Origin: Acanthaster planci
Taxonomy: Eukaryota; Echinodermata; Asteroidea; Valvatida; Acanthasteridae
Assembly (NCBI RefSeq): GCF_001949145.1
Contig: NW_019091445.1
Span: 433,772 to 497,771, forward strand
Length of the DNA stretch: 64,000 nt
Direction of reading: 5' to 3'
The translations under genes and the position numbers were made by a program. Of the stretch, positions 59,871-64,000 are shown in pieces (position 1 is the stretch's first letter; every line of letters starts with the position of its first letter). The notes beneath the pieces were generated by a model that made no database searches, was not told where the DNA came from, and saw nothing but the letters and a program-made list of their open reading frames with translations.

Positions 59871-60060
59871 AGTGTTGTAGTCGAGACCACTTAAGACCAG
59901 ACACAAGACCAGTCACAAGTAAAGGGGTGAACAGTGAATGACAAAGGAATGCTGTTGTTGCTGTTCATTTGAAAAGCTTGTGACTTGAATTCAGACTGGA
60001 GGTCTTGTGCTGGTTTTATGTTGTCTTGTGGAGGTTTTAAGTGGTCTCGACTACAACACT
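59871..60060. mobile_element. hAT-like MITE, best preserved copy (190 bp)
   Basis: AGTGTTGTAGTCGAGACCAC at the left end is repeated as an exact reverse complement at the right, with 24-base TIRs in all. The flanks TGTGTCAC and GGTGTCAT agree at 6 of 8 positions, as expected for an aged hAT target duplication. Related copies lie at 10411-10571 and 58489-58647, with a possible one at 41276-41425. Confidence 0.8.
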
Positions 60061-62800
60061 GGTGTCATTGTTCTATTTTGCAAGGTCCACCTCGTATCTC
60101 AAGTGTTCAAGAAAGACTTTAAAATATATGCGTACATTTTGGGGAAATGCAATAATCCATTATGTCAAAATGGCATTGTCAACTTTGTCTGTTTTTAGCC
60201 GTCTCTGCTTTCAAGATGGTACCAGTCACGGTGTAGTTCTTTGTGTAGTTATGCTGCTGTGCACGTGTATCTTAAAAGCAACTATGCAGAAGTAAGCAGC
60301 AAGGAATGATGAGTTGGAACCAAAAAGGTGTCGTTTAATTAAAAACTATAGGCATGTAGAGTGATGACAAATGATGTATTTTTGTAGGTTCTTCTGAAGG
60401 GGCTGCATTGTCACTTCCGGTATATGTTAATGTATAATGTTACTGACAAAATGCAGGTAATGCGAGTTAAGAATGTTGAAATTTGAAGTACACGTTGCAG
60501 ATTGCGATTTTGAAAGGTTAGTGCTGGTAATATTTAGTTTTTACTGGTATGTTTTGCTTGCAGTGAATTACGGCTTCATATCACTTGAGCTAACTAATAT
60601 TGATTCTTAAGGTGATTATGAGAGGTTTTTTTCTGGAAATGAAAAAATGGGTTTGTCAGATTTCACGTTATTATGGTACTGGTGATTCCTGTACCTTGTG
60701 TATTGGCGTTTGCGTGAGATTTTAGTGAGCACCGTATTCTCTTTTGTCTTGGATCAAGATGAAACAAAAAAGACGACCAGTTCGTTATTTTTCGCAGTTG
60801 TGTATCCACGAGTCACCTTAATTCTCGCACTTAGTACTTTGACCAAATTTGTTCTTAAATAAACTAAATTGTTATGGCTTCATTCTCACTACATGTTGCT
60901 GAAAATACTAAATACTACATGGAATAGGAATAATGTTACAGAGAACATCGGATGACATCGAAGGAACAAGAACAGCGTCGTCTACAAACGAGAGTCACAT
61001 CGGCTGCAATAAAACTACGTCACCGTAATTCGAGCACATACGTTGCAAACGTCATTTTATGGGGTATCAGTAATGCCCTACTTCTGAAAAAACCTGCCAG
61101 TTAATATCTCCTGAACAAGGAATTTTTTTTGCATTAATTACTTTGGTTTGGTTATTCACCGTAGTTTAACTTTCCATCACTTTCTCGTCTTCGTTCTCCT
61201 AGTTTTTAGGCCTATTTATGCATTTTTTGTCATTTTAATTTCAAGTTACATTGAGGCTTTCAAATAAATCGCAATTGGCATATATGAGTGATTGATCTAG
61301 ACATTATGGCAAAACTTCTCTTTCTGCGTGTATTTCTGAAAAAAGTCCCAAAATACAGTGCCACCAAATCCCAACCGGTCGTCGGCAACAGAAACCTCAA
61401 AATATAAGGAGGGCAATGTTTTTTCAGGCTCCGTAGTATTGTTCATAACGCTCTCATTACATGTACATGTAGGTGTAGTTGGCGAAAGTTGATCGATGTC
61501 GTCATTTGTGCCCGTCTCAGACGTCCAACACCGATTGAGAGCGAACAGCGGTCATTTAATCCGTTTTCTGGACAATTTCAACCGGTTCATTTTGTATTTA
61601 GTCTGTAGAGTAAAACTTAATGCTCTGCTGACATTTCTCCCGAATTCTCACTGGAAAAGCTTTAATTCGCTCATAATATTCGCTGCAAAAAGAGAAAAAC
61701 GCCGAAGTGACGATCGATCATCGACAGTAAATTAACGTCGGTGCATAATTTCGTTCAAGAGTTTCACGACTAGAGACTTGGATGCGTGAATATTTGCATG
61801 CGCGAATTTAGGGTGATCCAAGATAATGCAGATTTTTGGTATCACCAATAGTTGCATTTTTAGCAAGGTGATGATAGGTAAAAATACTTATTTTTTGTGA
61901 TTAATGGGATACTGTTGACCTGTTTTTTTTTCAAACCGCAGAGAAGGTGCGCGTTGTTTCTGTGTGCTTTGGTGTTGGCACTTAAGCTTAAAATCTTAAT
62001 ACCAAACTGTTATATTTACAAGGCCATCTCACTTCATAGTTTCAGTTTATTTTTAATCTGCACGTTTTATTTGAAATGTTTGTCTTTGCCTGGTATCTGC
62101 TACTGTCGTAATATAATGTTTAATTTCATTTCCTATTGTATATTGTAAACTGGTACATGTGGAATTTTGAGAGTTTACTCCAGTCTCAGATATACGTGAT
62201 AAATGATTTAAGACTGCTAGATCAGCCAGGTTTCTTCCGTTTTGGTCCAAGATGTTTAAATACTATCCGTTATCTGTTACTTGTACATATTGCACTTAAT
62301 TTACACATCATGATTGTTGAATCAAAACATCTTGTAACTGATTAAACTTCAATAATATTCCTCAGAATCATTTTTCCTGAGACAGTGGTGGATAATTGAA
62401 GTGCTTGGAACCATGACCAGGCTTCCTTTCTTTTTTGTCAGTCTGACATCCTGTTTTCTTTATTTTTAGGAAGGCCTTTGTATAATTTCTGATCACTTGA
62501 CCTTCTCTTTTAACCCTGCCAGCACATAATCTCTATAATTACTGGGTTTGTACATGCATGAATTGACAGATACACTGTTAGCATATATAATTTCCTACTA
62601 CAGTATGCAGGGATTCTTCTTTTGTGGTATGTGGAGCCAACTCATTGGTCCCAGGTCGCAAACGTTCATGTGCCAATAGCATATCTTAAATTTTGTTGGC
62701 TAATTTGGTAATTAGTTTAATAGTAATTGAGTGGTATTCAATATAGTGAAATAATACAGTAATGTTAAAACAGTCAGAGATGACACTGTAATTTACTGAT

Positions 62801-63003
62801 GTGGAATGTTGTAATGAGTCAAGAGGTACTCTCAGAACAGCTGGGATCCTAATTAAATCTGGGATGTCAGTTGCATCACAGACTTTACCAATTAATGCAA
62901 ATGTTGACATTGCTGGCTGGAAAGATGAAAAACAAACTATTACCATCAAAGCAACACTGCCTATGCACAGTTATGTAGCATTGCATAATGAAAATGGGGT
63001 CTA
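62801..63003 (+). pseudogene. Possible coding remnant, unidentified
   Basis: An open stretch of 67 codons reads TAGILIKSGMSVASQTLP, then NVDIAGWKDEKQTITIKATL, and stops at TAA. The alternating polar/hydrophobic pattern looks like a beta-rich protein. There is no ATG, no clear acceptor ahead and no donor behind. It may be a gene relic or chance. Confidence 0.2.
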
Positions 63004-63482
63004 ATTGGATACTAACATTGCATTTTAGTAAGTTGGGTTTATTGGAAGTTTGTATGTGGACTAAAACTCAGTCATCCTACGTGTCTGGCCACAACTGGGT
63101 ATACATGCACATGCAGGTTAACAAGCTTTCGTGAGTGCTGCATTATGTTTTATTTTCTGCTGGAAAAACTGATCTGTGGGAATACTTTAGTACACTCTCG
63201 TGTCCAGTTCGTACAACAGCAAAGGTAATGACAAGCATGTATCTCGTTCATTTACTATCGGGCGTGTGACACTCGCGTTTAACACCAGTATAACACTAAA
63301 CACTCAAGTGTAGCAAATGAAAGCGTGACTATGTTGAAAGATATAGGCTCGTGTGTGCGTTGCTGACAGCAAGACCCTTTGAAACGGGAGTGGCCAGAAC
63401 TGGCAATTAAATATGACATCAGTATAAAGTTTAATGTCACTGTTCCACTTGCTTTACAGAAATAAATTGCGAGATAACTTAC

Positions 63483-63908
63483 CAGTAAGTTGCGTTGATT
63501 GTGGTTTTGTCCTGGATTTGGTCTGGACTTTCTCTGGCCGTACAGCCGTGATGTCGAATTTTCGAGAGAAAGAGTTGCAGAGTTAGGTCGGCACAATGTA
63601 GATTTTGTGGAGACCTGCTGGCTGGAGGTCAAGGGGTTTTGCCCCGAAAGAGACGGGCGAGGACCCACATGAGATTTTCTGATACATTTTTGTCGCCAAA
63701 CACTAAGTTTCTGGCATTCGTGAACAGACTTTAGAACGAAAACTTTTACGTTCTTGGACACGCTTAGAAGGTTAAATACAGTTGGGCCTACAATGGAGGA
63801 TTGTGTGGAAAGATGGCGGGGTTGCCGTTTTCCAGTACTTGACTTCGTTTCCGTCTGGGCTTTGTCTCCAAAATCCAACTCCGATTGTACGCCTAGTGAA
63901 GTGTTCAA
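63483..63908 (-). CDS. Unidentified open exon on the - strand (speculative)
   Basis: On the - strand a frame stays open for about 140 codons, through 63483, where it meets a textbook donor (CTG|GTAAGT). There is no ATG. The frame begins with TTG after a stop, so if real it is an internal exon. A candidate acceptor is TTCACTAG at about 63893. The product is rich in Ser, Lys, Gln and Arg (STGKRQPRHLSTQSS and similar), with no domain I recognise. It is the longest gap-free frame in the window but may be non-coding. Confidence 0.25.
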
Positions 63909-64000
63909 ATTAAATTAATGTAGGCTTACAAAAATATTTGCTCTGTTGCATCTTATTGGATGTTCCGTCGGCACTATTGGACTTACTGCATTTATTGAGT

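Larger units (their letters stand above)
57988..64000. other. Region downstream of ANO7
   Basis: The start is probably ANO7 3' UTR, with AATAAA words near 58727 and 59628. Beyond that are two MITE copies, a weak coding-like fragment, an open stretch on the - strand near 63.5-63.9 kb and a relative of the 6643-6888 element at the extreme right. I see no gene I can name. Confidence 0.5.

Noticed and set aside
61496-61735. 79-codon ATG-led frame near 61.5 kb
   Set aside because: No domain, no splice signals in keeping with the frame, and AT-rich random-looking composition towards its end.

Overview
This is a gapped stretch of animal nuclear DNA, not microbial. It has spliced genes with GT-AG introns, tRNA-derived SINEs, many small inverted-repeat transposons and frequent ACATGTAC-type words. 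Three recognisable protein genes all lie on the + strand. The gene content and repeat style suggest a marine invertebrate, most likely an invertebrate deuterostome such as amphioxus. The species is inference only.

Layout: (1) 1.5-2.6 kb is a small three-exon gene for an ADF/cofilin-fold actin-binding protein. Its first coding exon looks like a signal peptide plus a charged linker, which is unusual for this family. (2) 7.25-23.96 kb is a 25-exon gene for a TRPM-type cation channel. It is closest to the TRPM2/TRPM8 branch, has about 1136 residues, and ends in a coiled coil with no NUDIX or kinase domain. (3) 28.5-58.0 kb is a 21-exon gene for an anoctamin of 887 residues, recognisable as an ANO7 orthologue. 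For both large genes I rebuilt every coding exon by hand. Splice phases stay in frame from start to stop, apart from a weaker 5' end in the TRPM gene and an assembly gap in its intron 7. (4) 58-64 kb has no convincing gene. It holds transposon copies, a weak coding-like fragment and one long open stretch on the - strand near the right edge.

The TRPM and ANO7 genes sit head to tail, 4.5 kb apart. TRPM2/8-type channels let Ca2+ in and anoctamins respond to Ca2+, so a functional link is imaginable, but the sequence shows only adjacency. In human, TRPM8 and ANO7 both lie in 2q37, so the pair may reflect old linkage.

Introns and spacers carry several distinct small element families. They include a foldback element with two copies in ANO7 introns, a hAT-like family with up to four copies, a MITE nested inside another repeat with an intact CTAG target duplication, a degraded hAT-like element in ANO7 intron 20, and two tRNA-derived SINEs. 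There is also a dimer of tRNA-like units and a 61-bp tandem array with dimeric higher-order structure.
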